Part shown: positions 1 through 7,823 of the stretch, piece by piece
Layout of the letters: each line of letters begins with the position of its first letter
Numbering within the stretch: position 1 is the stretch's first letter
Notes under the pieces: generated by a model
Told to the model about the DNA's origin: nothing
The model's database searches: none
Seen by the model: the letters and a program-made list of their open reading frames with translations, nothing else
NCBI RefSeq assembly: GCF_902364365.1
Contig: NZ_CABJDN010000008.1
Location: 319,144 to 383,143, forward strand
Source: Bacteroides intestinalis
Lineage (GTDB): Bacteria > Bacteroidota > Bacteroidia > Bacteroidales > Bacteroidaceae
Direction: 5' to 3'
DNA length: 64,000 nucleotides
Made by a program: the position numbers and the translations under genes

Positions 1-2922
1 CAAGATTATTTGCGGCTCGTATGTTTTAAACATCTCTACCGCCTCCCGTCCATCCCAGGCATGAATCAGTTTATAGTCATTTTTCAAAACCGACATAAAC
101 AGCTTGTAGTTACTATCATTATCTTCCGCAATCAATATGGTCAACTTATCTTTTTCTACAATAATAGGCTGATACTGAGGTTCCGGAGTTTCTTCCACTG
201 TCATAGCCTCTTCATATGGAAGCGTAAACCAGAAAGTTGAGCCATGCCCTTCTTCCGATTCCACTCCTATATGCCCGCCCATGTGTTCAACCAGTGTATG
301 GCAGATGGACAATCCCAACCCCGTTCCTTGGGCGAAGCTATTCAGCTTCACGAAACGCCCGAAGATATTTTCCTGCTTGTCCTTTGGAATACCGATTCCT
401 GTATCCGAAACGTAGCAATAGAGTTCTTTTCCATGAAGCTCATAGCCAAAGCGGATACTCCCTTCCGTTGTAAACTTGATCGCATTGGTCACCAAATTAA
501 TAAATAGCTGCGAAATTCGGTTTTTCTCTGTACGGACATGGCATACCTCCATTGGCGAAACGAATTCCAACTGCACAGCATCCGTTTTTATCCTTAATTG
601 CAACGTATCCCTCAAATCCTTCAGTAGATGGTTCAATTCAATGTTGGAGTACGTAAACTCGAGCGCTCCTGCTTCTATCTTCGACAAATCAAGGATATCA
701 CTGATTAATTGCAGCAATAAAGTATTGTTATTCTCAATGATATTTACATATTCCTGTTTCTCCTGTTCTTCTTCTGTAGATGCCAAGATACCTGAAAAAC
801 CGACGATGGCGTTCAATGGCGTACGTATCTCATGGCTCATATTGGCCAGGAAAGCGGATTTAAGCCGGTTCGACTCTTCCGCCCGGTCTTTTGCAGTAAT
901 CAGTTCCAACTCCATCTTCTTGCGATTGGTAATGACAAGCGACGACCCGACCAGTGCCAACGGTTTTCCGTTTTCATCACGTTTTTCAACGGCTGCCTGT
1001 GCTTCCACCCATTCTATCTTATGTATATGGTTCTCAATACTCACCACCCTGTATTCCTCTTTCACTTTCTCCGAACGCCCTTCCAATAAGTCCTGATAAG
1101 CCTGTCTCACCCTTTCACGATCTTCTTTAAATATCTTCTGGAAGTATTGATCATCGGGCACAGCCAGTTGTTCCTCAGTCACATCCCCTCCTTCCATACT
1201 TAACTCAATCGGGCGATTGATATCGCAAAGAATGGTTTTATTAGTCAGGTCCCACTTCCAGGGTACAATACTGGCTACATCCAGCGCCATCGCAAGTTTA
1301 TTGTTAGTAGAGCTCAGTTTCTGCTGCGCCTTATGCAGTTCAGTGCTGTCAAGACAGAACACGTCTATCACGTCATCATCATTGGTTCTGCTCAACACCA
1401 CATCATAAAAAGTGTCTATCCTTTTGGAATAATATGGAAACGTAATGGTTTTATTTTCACTCAACGCTACCTGTATGAAAGGCAAGAATTCAAACAATGA
1501 CTCCGGGAAAACTTCACTCGCTTTTCTGTCAATAACTTTTTCTTTAGGAAGAAAATACTTCTCGAATGTAGTATTTACATTCCGGTAGATCAGGTCGACA
1601 ACCGCCCCGGCTTCATTCCTCACCACCTCTTCCTGCATATAAATGATGGGCATACAGCTAATCAGGTTCTTATACTTAGCCATCGTCTCTATCTCTTTCT
1701 GCTGCAACCTCTTATACCGATCAAACATATACATGCGGTACAGAAAGAAAGCGGTAATAAAGATAAAGACAAGTATCCAGACCACATATTTATATTGCTC
1801 CCAGAAAGTTGGCGGTTTGTTGATAAACAGAGTATCAGCGGGGCATATCGACAGAGGTATACCTTTTTGAAGCATCACCTTGTAATTAAACACAGGCTCA
1901 CCGTCCGAAGGCAAATAAAAAGGAATATCACGTGCTTGTTTACCATTAATTATTGCCTTCAATGTTTGTGTCAGTACCTCCTTAAAGTGATCGCCATCAT
2001 AACTATATCCTCCCAACATACCGGCTTCATCATCCATCGCATCCATCTTCAGGGCAAACAAAGGAGCAGAAGTAGTGGCGATAATCCGGTAAGAGTTTGT
2101 CACTAAAGATGTGTTCCCCTCTTCCATCTTAGGTTTGAAGAACCAAGAACCGAAGAGTACACCGGTTGTTTTCGGATCGATAGAATTCAGCGAATCGAGC
2201 AACTGGTTTACAGACAAATCTTTAGGTGAGAAAAACTGATATTTTACTTGCGGATGATTCTTCGCCAGTTCTTCTTGTATTTCAGCATCATTCGCCTGAT
2301 TAACGTACCGCTGATCACCAACGAATATAAACTTTTTCATTTCCGGTATCATCCTGAACATCATTTCCACATTTTTCGGGATGAACAAATCGGCATACAG
2401 AAAGGTCATATTATTAGCCTGAGCCAGACTTGCAATCGAAATACGGTCAACAACCGGGATAATTTGTTTTTTAAGATAAGCCTCCTTGGGTCCTGTATAA
2501 TCTCTCTCAGCACAAAGGACAATGGGAATATCCCCCCACTTGGCTCTGAAATCATCGAGCATCATCAATGGTGAGTTTCCCAACAGCAACAACATACGTG
2601 GAGGATGGGCACTATATTTCGCAAATATCCCCTTACTGAGTTTTTCCAAAGCAACGCTGTCTTTCACATCCAGCATATTCATATGTTCAGCATAAATAGA
2701 GAGATTAGAAGATTCTCTCACGTAATTGGTGGCTTGTGAAAACCAATAATTGCTCCAGGCGGAGCCCTCCGTATATGTATTGATAACTAAGATATAATCT
2801 CTGTTCTTCTCTCTATCTGTTTGTGCCACTGTAAAGACTACAGGTAACAAACAAACAATAAATAACAATCGTAGTTTTGTAACGATTCCATTGCAAAATT
2901 TTGCACCAAGCATGACAACCAT
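1..2922 (-). CDS. Hybrid two-component sensor histidine kinase, 3' end beyond the left edge
   Basis: The minus-strand frame is open from an ATG at 2922 (a second in-frame ATG is at 2913) to base 1, giving about 974 visible residues. The order is: signal peptide, a periplasmic region resembling ABC-type substrate-binding sensors (ILVINTYTEGSAWSNYW, residues ~30-340), a transmembrane helix near 375-395, two PAS-like segments (~400-660), a HisKA domain with the H-box SHEIRTPLNA near 696, a HATPase domain with DTGIGIP and GTGLGLSI, then a receiver domain starting with TILIAEDNDSN. The window ends just before the receiver phospho-acceptor Asp, so any output domain is unseen. A TAnnTTTG -7 element (TACTTTTG) lies at 2976-2969 on the minus strand. 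The same sensor-kinase layout without a receiver is seen at 13512-15446. The ligand is unknown. The family call is firm. Confidence 0.9.
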   Translation of the reverse strand, partial: MVVMLGAKFCNGIVTKLRLLFIVCLLPVVFTVAQTDREKNRDYILVINTYTEGSAWSNYWFSQATNYVRESSNLSIYAEHMNMLDVKDSVALEKLSKGIFAKYSAHPPRMLLLLGNSPLMMLDDFRAKWGDIPIVLCAERDYTGPKEAYLKKQIIPVVDRISIASLAQANNMTFLYADLFIPKNVEMMFRMIPEMKKFIFVGDQRYVNQANDAEIQEELAKNHPQVKYQFFSPKDLSVNQLLDSLNSIDPKTTGVLFGSWFFKPKMEEGNTSLVTNSYRIIATTSAPLFALKMDAMDDEAGMLGGYSYDGDHFKEVLTQTLKAIINGKQARDIPFYLPSDGEPVFNYKVMLQKGIPLSICPADTLFINKPPTFWEQYKYVVWILVFIFITAFFLYRMYMFDRYKRLQQKEIETMAKYKNLISCMPIIYMQEEVVRNEAGAVVDLIYRNVNTTFEKYFLPKEKVIDRKASEVFPESLFEFLPFIQVALSENKTITFPYYSKRIDTFYDVVLSRTNDDDVIDVFCLDSTELHKAQQKLSSTNNKLAMALDVASIVPWKWDLTNKTILCDINRPIELSMEGGDVTEEQLAVPDDQYFQKIFKEDRERVRQAYQDLLEGRSEKVKEEYRVVSIENHIHKIEWVEAQAAVEKRDENGKPLALVGSSLVITNRKKMELELITAKDRAEESNRLKSAFLANMSHEIRTPLNAIVGFSGILASTEEEQEKQEYVNIIENNNTLLLQLISDILDLSKIEAGALEFTYSNIELNHLLKDLRDTLQLRIKTDAVQLEFVSPMEVCHVRTEKNRISQLFINLVTNAIKFTTEGSIRFGYELHGKELYCYVSDTGIGIPKDKQENIFGRFVKLNSFAQGTGLGLSICHTLVEHMGGHIGVESEEGHGSTFWFTLPYEEAMTVEETPEPQYQPIIVEKDKLTILIAEDNDSNYKLFMSVLKNDYKLIHAWDGREAVEMFKTYEPQIIL

Positions 2923-3066
2923 ACTCTTTCCTATTAAGATACGTGAATTACTTTGTTGATATGCGCTGCAAAAGTATTAATAAAAATCAGATAAAATCAA
3001 ATCAAGTCATTTTTTTATTGAAAAACGTATTTTCTTGAACAAAACTGTTTCCCGATAGGTATAAAA

Positions 3067-3120
3067 GAAAACTGCTCCCGAAAATCATGAAATGTTTCAT
3101 TCTTTTCGGGAGCAGTTTTC
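3067..3120 (-). terminator. Terminator of the tRNA operon
   Basis: An 18-bp perfect inverted repeat (arms 3067-3084 and 3103-3120, GAAAACTGCTCCCGAAAA on the left) flanks an 18-nt loop and is followed by a T-rich stretch on the minus strand. It sits just 3' of tRNA-Lys and ahead of the promoter of the sensor kinase. Confidence 0.85.
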
Positions 3121-3130
3121 TTATTCTTCG

Positions 3131-3203
3131 TACACCCTCAGGGACTCGAACCCTGGACCCATTGATTAAGAGTCAATTGCTCTACCAGCTGAGCTAAGAG
3201 TGC
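3131..3203 (-). tRNA. tRNA-Lys (CTT)
   Basis: The minus strand folds as a cloverleaf. The acceptor stem is GCACTCT/AGGGTGT, the anticodon stem is ATTGA/TCAAT with loop CTCTTAA (anticodon CTT, decoding AAG), the T-arm is of the GGTTCGAGTCC type, and the discriminator base is A. CCA is not encoded. It is the last gene of a three-tRNA operon. Confidence 0.95.
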
Positions 3204-3218
3204 ATTAAAAATTTTCCG

Positions 3219-3290
3219 TAGTGGATACGAGAATCGAACTCGTATTACATGCGTGAGAGGCATGTGTCCTAACCGTTAGACGAATCCACC
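3219..3290 (-). tRNA. tRNA-Glu (CTC)
   Basis: Minus-strand cloverleaf with acceptor GGTGGAT/ATCCACT, anticodon stem CATGC/GCATG and loop CTCTCAC (anticodon CTC, decoding GAG). The T-arm carries TTCGATT. CCA is not encoded. It lies 15 nt from tRNA-Lys and 9 nt from tRNA-Ser, so the three are co-transcribed. Confidence 0.94.
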
Positions 3291-3299
3291 GGCTGTTTG

Positions 3300-3386
3300 C
3301 GGAAGCGGGGGGATTCGAACCCCCGGTACAGTTACCCGTACGTCAGTTTAGCAAACTGGTGGTTTCAGCCACTCACCCACACTTCC
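3300..3386 (-). tRNA. tRNA-Ser (GCT)
   Basis: An 87-nt class II tRNA with acceptor GGAAGTG/CGCTTCC, anticodon stem CAGTT/AACTG around loop TTGCTAA (anticodon GCT, decoding AGC/AGT), a long variable arm typical of tRNA-Ser, and a T-arm with GGTTCGAATCC. The discriminator base is G, as expected for serine. First gene of the tRNA operon. Confidence 0.95.
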
Positions 3387-3416
3387 TTAAACCTGCATTG
3401 TTTCTCAAATGCGGTG

Positions 3417-3448
3417 CAAATGTATGGGAAACTTTTGGACTATGCAAA
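3417..3448 (-). promoter_or_regulatory. Promoter of the tRNA operon
   Basis: The minus strand has TTTG (3448-3445), a 20-nt spacer, then TACATTTG (3424-3417). This is an exact match to the Bacteroides primary-sigma consensus TTTG-N19-21-TAnnTTTG, placed 31 bp ahead of tRNA-Ser. Confidence 0.8.
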
Positions 3449-3538
3449 TCTTTCCATCATATTTTTTTCTGACTTTTTTCATGAAAAGAGGTAATCTGTT
3501 AAAAGTCAAAAGCAAAGGTCGAAAAAAAAATAATTTAT

Positions 3539-3582
3539 TTGACTCATATCAATTCTTCCCTCCCTCCCATTCCGTACCTTTG
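3539..3582 (+). promoter_or_regulatory. FNR-like box and -7 element ahead of the MATE gene
   Basis: TTGAC-TCAT-ATCAA (3539-3552) matches the FNR half-site pair TTGAT-N4-ATCAA with one mismatch. Its centre lies 29.5 bp upstream of the start of the -7 element TACCTTTG (3575-3582), which is about -41 from the likely start of transcription and is a classic activator position. The same box-to-promoter distance recurs at 5635-5678. Confidence 0.55.
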
Positions 3583-3619
3583 CGCGATTTTTCATCACCG
3601 GATTTCAAACACATACGAA

Positions 3620-4963
3620 ATGATACATCAGGAAAGCTTAAAAAAGCGACTTGCCAAACTCGCTGCCCCTATCTTTATAGAGACCTTGCTCATCATGATG
3701 CTGGGTGCTGTAGATACTATTATGTTGAGCCGCCACTCAGATAGTAGTGTTGCCGCCGTAGGAGTGGTCAACCAGATCATCATGCTTACTTTCCTTGTAT
3801 TCGAGGTTATCAACCTTGGCACCTCTGTTCTTTGTTCCCAATACCTCGGTGCACGCCTGCAGAAGAAAGTAGTCCAAGTAGTCGGCGTATCCATCCTTGT
3901 GAATATAATGATCGGCGTCTCTGTCAGCTTGTTCCTTTTTTCCTGTGCCGGACCGATACTACGCCTTATGGGACTCACTCCCGACTTGATGACAGACGGT
4001 ATGGACTATATGCGCATCGTAGGTGCCTTCGCTTTCTTCCAAGCTATCTCCCTAACCCTTTCCGCCTCCCTGCGCAGTGCCAACAAAGCCATCTATCCAA
4101 TGCTGGTAACCGTCGTTGTCAACATACTTAATATCATAGGTAACTACTCCCTTATCTTCGGTCGCTTCGGCTTCCCGGAACTTGGTGTAGAAGGTGCTGC
4201 CATTTCCACAGCTTTCAGCCGCGGAGTTTCCATGGTACTACTATTCATTATCCTGTTCCGCAAGCATATCCACCGTTTCCCTGTCGCTTATTTCCGTCCA
4301 TTCCCGTGGCCAGAGCTGAAGAACCTGATGAAAGTAGGTCTACCCTCCGCCGGAGAACAACTCTCGTATAGCTCATCACAAGTAGTGATTACCTTTTTTA
4401 TCAATATGCTAGGAGTCGAAGCACTGGCTACACGCACCTACTGCGTCAATATTATCATGTTCGCCTACCTCTTCAGTATTGCCATGGCACAAGGAGGAGC
4501 CATCTGCATCGGACACCTCATCGGAGAAAAGAAACCTCATGCCGCCTTCCTCATGGGAAAGTACGTGATGAAAAAATCCGTAATGATCACCGTCATACTT
4601 TCTACGGTTCTTGCCATCTTTGGAAACACCATTTTCCACTGGCTGACCTCCAACGAAGAGATCATCCGGCTGGGCACCACCATCCTCATCATCGACGTTA
4701 TTCTCGAAATCGGACGACCTATCAATATTTTTGCCACGAACGCCCTACGTGCAGCCGGCGATGTCAACTACCCGTTCTACGTCGGACTGGTGGTTCAGTG
4801 GAGCATTGCCGTCGTACTAGGATACATCTTTGGTATTCCTTTGGAATGGGGCATCTGCGGCATGTGGGTTGCCTTCCTACTAGATGAAAATATCCGGGGA
4901 GCCATCTTCGTGCGACGCTGGTATAGCATGAAGTGGACGACAAAAGGGTTTGTTAAGATTTGA
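3620..4963 (+). CDS. MATE family multidrug/Na+ antiporter
   Basis: A 447-residue inner-membrane exporter of the MATE family. It has about 12 hydrophobic helices arranged as two pseudo-repeats, and opens with an amphipathic segment (QESLKKRLAKLAAPIFIETLL) followed by the conserved GAVDTIMLSRHSD stretch of helix 1. The family exports cationic drugs or metabolites using Na+ or H+ gradients; the substrate here is unknown. I start at ATG 3620, which fits the family N-terminus and lies 37 nt after the -7 element; an upstream in-frame ATG at 3539 would lie inside the promoter. The stop codon (4961-4963) lies inside the palindrome that precedes the downstream Crp/Fnr gene. The FNR-like box ahead of it suggests oxygen- or redox-linked control. 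Confidence 0.9.
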   Translation: MIHQESLKKRLAKLAAPIFIETLLIMMLGAVDTIMLSRHSDSSVAAVGVVNQIIMLTFLVFEVINLGTSVLCSQYLGARLQKKVVQVVGVSILVNIMIGVSVSLFLFSCAGPILRLMGLTPDLMTDGMDYMRIVGAFAFFQAISLTLSASLRSANKAIYPMLVTVVVNILNIIGNYSLIFGRFGFPELGVEGAAISTAFSRGVSMVLLFIILFRKHIHRFPVAYFRPFPWPELKNLMKVGLPSAGEQLSYSSSQVVITFFINMLGVEALATRTYCVNIIMFAYLFSIAMAQGGAICIGHLIGEKKPHAAFLMGKYVMKKSVMITVILSTVLAIFGNTIFHWLTSNEEIIRLGTTILIIDVILEIGRPINIFATNALRAAGDVNYPFYVGLVVQWSIAVVLGYIFGIPLEWGICGMWVAFLLDENIRGAIFVRRWYSMKWTTKGFVKI

Positions 4964-4989
4964 TTTAAATCAAATCTTTCGTACCTTTG
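4955..4989 (+). promoter_or_regulatory. FNR-like palindrome overlapping the promoter of the Crp/Fnr gene
   Basis: A perfect 24-bp palindrome (4955-4978) contains TTGAT-TTAA-ATCAA (4960-4973), an exact FNR consensus. The -7 element TACCTTTG follows at 4982-4989. The box centre is only about 15 bp upstream of the -7 element, inside the expected -33 region, a position that usually represses. This suggests autoregulation by the product of 5025-5609. Confidence 0.65.
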
Positions 4990-5024
4990 TGCCCGGAAAC
5001 GGTTATAAATACCAGCGAACAATT

Positions 5025-5609
5025 ATGGATACATTATTAAAAGAAACAGTTAATGCCACTGTGAACTCCCGTTATCCGGGTATGGCACCTGAGGGTAGAA
5101 AACTGATAGAAGATATTCTGATCCGCAAAGAGCTGGAAAAGGGTGAACTCCTATTCAAGGAAGGGCAAGTCTGCCACCACATGGTATTTGTGGGTAAAGG
5201 TATGATGCGTCAGTTCTATTACAAAAACGGTAAAGACGTCACCGAACACTTTTCCTACGAAGGCTGTGTCATCATCTGCATAGAAAGTACATTGAAGCAA
5301 GAACCTACCCGCCTGATGGCAGAAGCTCTGGAACCTTGCACGGTATACCTCCTCCCCTACGATAAATTCATGAGATTGACAGAAATCTCCTGGGAAATCA
5401 ATATGTTCTACCGTAAGATACTGGAGTACTCACTCATCGTATCCCAAGTGAAAGCTGACTCCTGGCGGTTCGAAACAGCACGCGAACGCTACAACATGCT
5501 GATGCATACCCATCCGGAAGTCATCAAACGGGCACCATTGTCACATATCGCATCTTATTTGCTGATGACGCCCGAAACCCTCAGCCGGGTACGCTCGGGC
5601 ATACTGTAA
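5025..5609 (+). CDS. Crp/Fnr family transcriptional regulator
   Basis: A 194-residue regulator. An N-terminal cyclic-nucleotide-binding-type beta-roll (ELLFKEGQVCHHMVFVGKGMMRQFYY, residues ~38-120) is followed by a dimer helix and a C-terminal winged helix-turn-helix. The recognition helix reads TPETLSRVR; the E-x-x-S-R pattern is the one FNR uses to read TTGAT, whereas CRP has E-x-x-G-R. There is no N-terminal cysteine cluster like that of E. coli FNR, so an Fe-S sensor of that form is not evident; internal cysteines occur (CHH, GCVIIC). I use ATG 5025 because the frame upstream runs through the promoter. FNR-like boxes flank the gene and precede its neighbour, so the box set is probably its own regulon. 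The signal sensed is unknown. Confidence 0.9.
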   Translation: MDTLLKETVNATVNSRYPGMAPEGRKLIEDILIRKELEKGELLFKEGQVCHHMVFVGKGMMRQFYYKNGKDVTEHFSYEGCVIICIESTLKQEPTRLMAEALEPCTVYLLPYDKFMRLTEISWEINMFYRKILEYSLIVSQVKADSWRFETARERYNMLMHTHPEVIKRAPLSHIASYLLMTPETLSRVRSGIL

Positions 5610-5634
5610 AAAGACAATATGAATCTACATTTTT

Positions 5635-5678
5635 TTGATTTATATCAAATCATATTCCCCAAGAACTCTCTAACTTTG
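5635..5678 (+). promoter_or_regulatory. FNR-like box and -7 element ahead of a short transcription unit
   Basis: TTGAT-TTAT-ATCAA (5635-5648) is an exact FNR-type box. Its centre is 29.5 bp upstream of TAACTTTG (5671-5678), a match to the TAnnTTTG -7 consensus. This is the same spacing as at the MATE promoter. The next open frame (5852) has its own -7 element, so this promoter seems to serve the short region ending at the 5744-5785 hairpin. Confidence 0.6.
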
Positions 5679-5683
5679 CACCA

Positions 5684-5785
5684 TCAAAAAAGAAATAGAA
5701 TTAGTTTTTATAAGGAAAGAGATTAGTTTTTAGGGTATAAATTAAAAAAGAGGTAACAATGTATAGAGGTTGTTACCTCTTTTTT
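5684..5785 (+). ncRNA. Candidate FNR-controlled small RNA
   Basis: Between the promoter at 5671-5678 and a perfect hairpin ending in T6 at 5785 there are about 100 nt with no credible reading frame. The predicted transcript carries two identical 11-nt copies of ATTAGTTTTTA (5700-5710 and 5722-5732), then the terminator stem. The layout (oxygen-type box, promoter, ~100 nt, intrinsic terminator, next to the regulator gene) resembles E. coli FnrS in form only; no sequence relationship is claimed. The alternative is that the hairpin only ends read-through from the Crp/Fnr gene. The start of transcription is estimated. Confidence 0.5.
5744..5785 (+). terminator. Intrinsic terminator with 16-bp stem
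   Basis: Perfect 16-bp stem (arms 5744-5759 and 5770-5785), loop of 10 nt, with A6 on the left arm and T6 on the right arm, so it could act in both directions. It lies 135 bp after the Crp/Fnr stop codon and before the -7 element of the next gene. Confidence 0.85.
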
Positions 5786-5851
5786 CGTTCACTCCACAAA
5801 ATTCATTTTAAAAACGTGTAGCAATGCAAAGTTATTCATATATTTGTATTA

Positions 5852-6484
5852 ATGGAAATGAAGCCACACGTAGCACTACTAAAAATAACACTGTTGTTCA
5901 CACTTATACTGGCGGGATGCCAGGGAAGTCCTGATAAAAAGACCCGCCTGCTGCAATTGCCACAGGAATTATTTCGGGATGGAGATATCGCTTTCAGAAG
6001 AGGAACAGGGATTACAAGTAGAGTGGTGCTGGCTGCAGACCGTGAAGGAACGTATTCGCATACCGGCATCCTGAAGAAGAAAGACGGACAATGGTATGTG
6101 ATACATGCTGTGCCCGGCGAACCGGATTTCAAAGACGATCCGGATCGTGTAAAAATGGAAACTGTTGAAGTGTTTTTTGAAGAAAGAAAAGCTATTAACG
6201 GGGCCATTATGCGTATAGCGGAGGATTCTGCAAACGCATACAGAGCAGCAGTACGGGCAGAACGGTTATACCATACCCATGTATTATTCGACCATGATTA
6301 TAATCTGGCAGATACAACGCGAATGTACTGTACGGAATTGGTTGATTTCGTATATAAAAAACAAGGAATAGACTTGCCTGAGGGACGTATCAGTCACGTG
6401 AATATTCCGGGATTCAAAGGAGATTATCTCCTGCCTAACGATATTGCACAGAGTAAGCGCCTCTGTTTGATATACTATTTTTAA
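5852..6484 (+). CDS. YiiX/YebB-like NlpC/P60-superfamily lipoprotein
   Basis: A 210-residue putative lipoprotein with signal peptide and lipobox LAGC near residue 22. The body matches the YiiX-type permuted papain-like fold: FRDGDIAFRRG at the start of the domain, SHTGI (candidate catalytic His) near residue 71, and MYCTELVDFVYKK (candidate catalytic Cys) near residue 160. Members are cysteine amidases acting on peptidoglycan peptides or lipids; the substrate here is unknown. A -7 element TATATTTG (5839-5846) lies only 5 nt before ATG 5852 (11 nt before the second ATG at 5858), so the mRNA may be almost leaderless. The gene is followed after 29 nt by another small lipoprotein, probably co-transcribed. 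Confidence 0.8.
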   Translation: MEMKPHVALLKITLLFTLILAGCQGSPDKKTRLLQLPQELFRDGDIAFRRGTGITSRVVLAADREGTYSHTGILKKKDGQWYVIHAVPGEPDFKDDPDRVKMETVEVFFEERKAINGAIMRIAEDSANAYRAAVRAERLYHTHVLFDHDYNLADTTRMYCTELVDFVYKKQGIDLPEGRISHVNIPGFKGDYLLPNDIAQSKRLCLIYYF

Positions 6485-6513
6485 ATACACATTAATCATT
6501 TAAAAAAAAGCGT

Positions 6514-6921
6514 ATGAAAAAGGTATTTTATTTTAGTCTGATAGTTATGGCTATGTTTATGATGGCAGCTTGCTCCTCTTCCAGTGGTCCGGGAGATGCG
6601 ATGAAGAAGTATAGCAACTATCTTATCAAAGGTGACTATGAAAAGTTTGTAGATGGCATTGCTTTAGGTGACAGCGAAACTGCTGATAAACTGAAAGAGC
6701 AAAAAGCAGGATTCGTTGCCTTACTGAGAGATAAAGTGGGCAAAGAGTATGAAAAAATGGGTGGACTGAAAAGTATTGAGATTCTATCGGAAGAAATATC
6801 GGAAGATGGAAACACAGCAACTGTAAAAATAAAGCAAACCTACGGAAACGGAGAAACACAAGAAGGTACGCAATCGATGGTGAAAAGAGATGGTAAATGG
6901 CTAATGTCAATAGATAAGTAA
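6514..6921 (+). CDS. DUF4878-like small lipoprotein
   Basis: A 135-residue lipoprotein with signal peptide and lipobox MAACSSSS at about residue 20. The remainder looks like the NTF2-like DUF4878 fold: an early helix (DAMKKYSNYLIKGDYEKFVDGI), then alternating strands ending in MVKRDGKWLMSIDK, a typical closing strand of this family. The function of such lipoproteins is not known. It follows the YiiX-like gene closely and is ended by the bidirectional terminator at 6948. Confidence 0.75.
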   Translation: MKKVFYFSLIVMAMFMMAACSSSSGPGDAMKKYSNYLIKGDYEKFVDGIALGDSETADKLKEQKAGFVALLRDKVGKEYEKMGGLKSIEILSEEISEDGNTATVKIKQTYGNGETQEGTQSMVKRDGKWLMSIDK

Positions 6922-6947
6922 GCTTTTCATCTCAGTATAAGCAACAA

Positions 6948-6986
6948 GGCGGTTCAGTTAAGAAAAGTATTTCTTACCGGACCGCC
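6948..6986. terminator. Bidirectional terminator
   Basis: GGCGGTTC (6948-6955) pairs with GGACCGCC (6979-6986) with one G-T pair, and an inner stem TAAGAAA/TTTCTTA extends it around an AGTA loop. T-rich sequence follows on the plus strand. It separates the convergent lipoprotein and creatininase-like genes. Confidence 0.75.
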
Positions 6987-6999
6987 CGTTTTATTTTAC

Positions 7000-7761
7000 T
7001 TAATAAAGTTCACCCTGCCCTACTTCCGTGAAGAGCTTGGCAAGCTTTTCAATAATAGGTTTCACATAGCGTTCACCTTTCTCAGCCGAAGCTTTCTTGG
7101 GGTTCCCTACCCCGCTATCCACTGTAGCTTTATCCCAATGGCGCGGTGCCCAACCCACCTTTTCGTTCAATGAGGGAATAGCAAAAGGCTTAGAATTCCC
7201 ATCACCTGCCTCACACAGATTTACCAGCTCCGGATGATAGTGCATCATTACGGAAGTTTCCTGCTCACCGGCATGGTCATCTATTTCAGCTTCAAAATAA
7301 CCTTTCGTGGGAACAAGGCTAAACCAGTCGGTAGCAATAATCAGGAAGTCCGGATAGCTAAAGGCAAGGTCGCGTATCATACCTTTGAAATTATTCCCGC
7401 CATGCCCACTGACAATAATCAGTTTACGCATACCCTGAGCATAAAGAGAAGCGACAATATCTTCCAGAATAGCCTGTTGGGTGGCATAACGGGTATGTAT
7501 GCAGAAGGGAAGTTCACGCTGCCCGGGGTTGTGGGCACCGAATGGAACAGGAGGCATCACCATACAACGTACACCGAAACGTTCCAGTGCCAGCGTAGCA
7601 GCGTCTACAGCAATGTCATGGGGCAAAATGCAATCGGTGAGATACGGAAGATGTAAGTTATGAGGCTCTGTTGCGCCCCAGGGAAGTATGACGGCATCAT
7701 ACTTCACATCCTTCACTTTTCCATAGCAGGAAACAGCAAGGTCAATTTCTCTTTTTTCCAT
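7000..7761 (-). CDS. Creatininase family amidohydrolase
   Basis: A 253-residue cytoplasmic metal-dependent hydrolase of the creatininase/MftE/ArfB superfamily. The metal-site motifs are all present: LPWGATEPHNLHLPY with Glu and His near residue 35, SGHGGNN near 125, and DDHAGEQETS with His and Glu near 165. Length fits the family. Members open cyclic amides such as creatinine or formamide intermediates in cofactor synthesis; sequence alone does not say which substrate. It has its own -7 element (TATTTTTG at 7801-7794) and lies 62 bp downstream of an AraC regulator on the same strand, which is the likely controller. Confidence 0.88.
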   Translation of the reverse strand: MEKREIDLAVSCYGKVKDVKYDAVILPWGATEPHNLHLPYLTDCILPHDIAVDAATLALERFGVRCMVMPPVPFGAHNPGQRELPFCIHTRYATQQAILEDIVASLYAQGMRKLIIVSGHGGNNFKGMIRDLAFSYPDFLIIATDWFSLVPTKGYFEAEIDDHAGEQETSVMMHYHPELVNLCEAGDGNSKPFAIPSLNEKVGWAPRHWDKATVDSGVGNPKKASAEKGERYVKPIIEKLAKLFTEVGQGELY

Positions 7762-7823
7762 GTTTTCTTATTTTTGGGGGTATTTGATACCTGCAAAAAT
7801 AAAGAATATTCTGACACTGTGTA

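Noticed and set aside
2990..3020. AAATCAAATCAAG stretch as another FNR-like box
   Set aside because: Only direct half-site-like words; there is no TTGAT partner at the right spacing.
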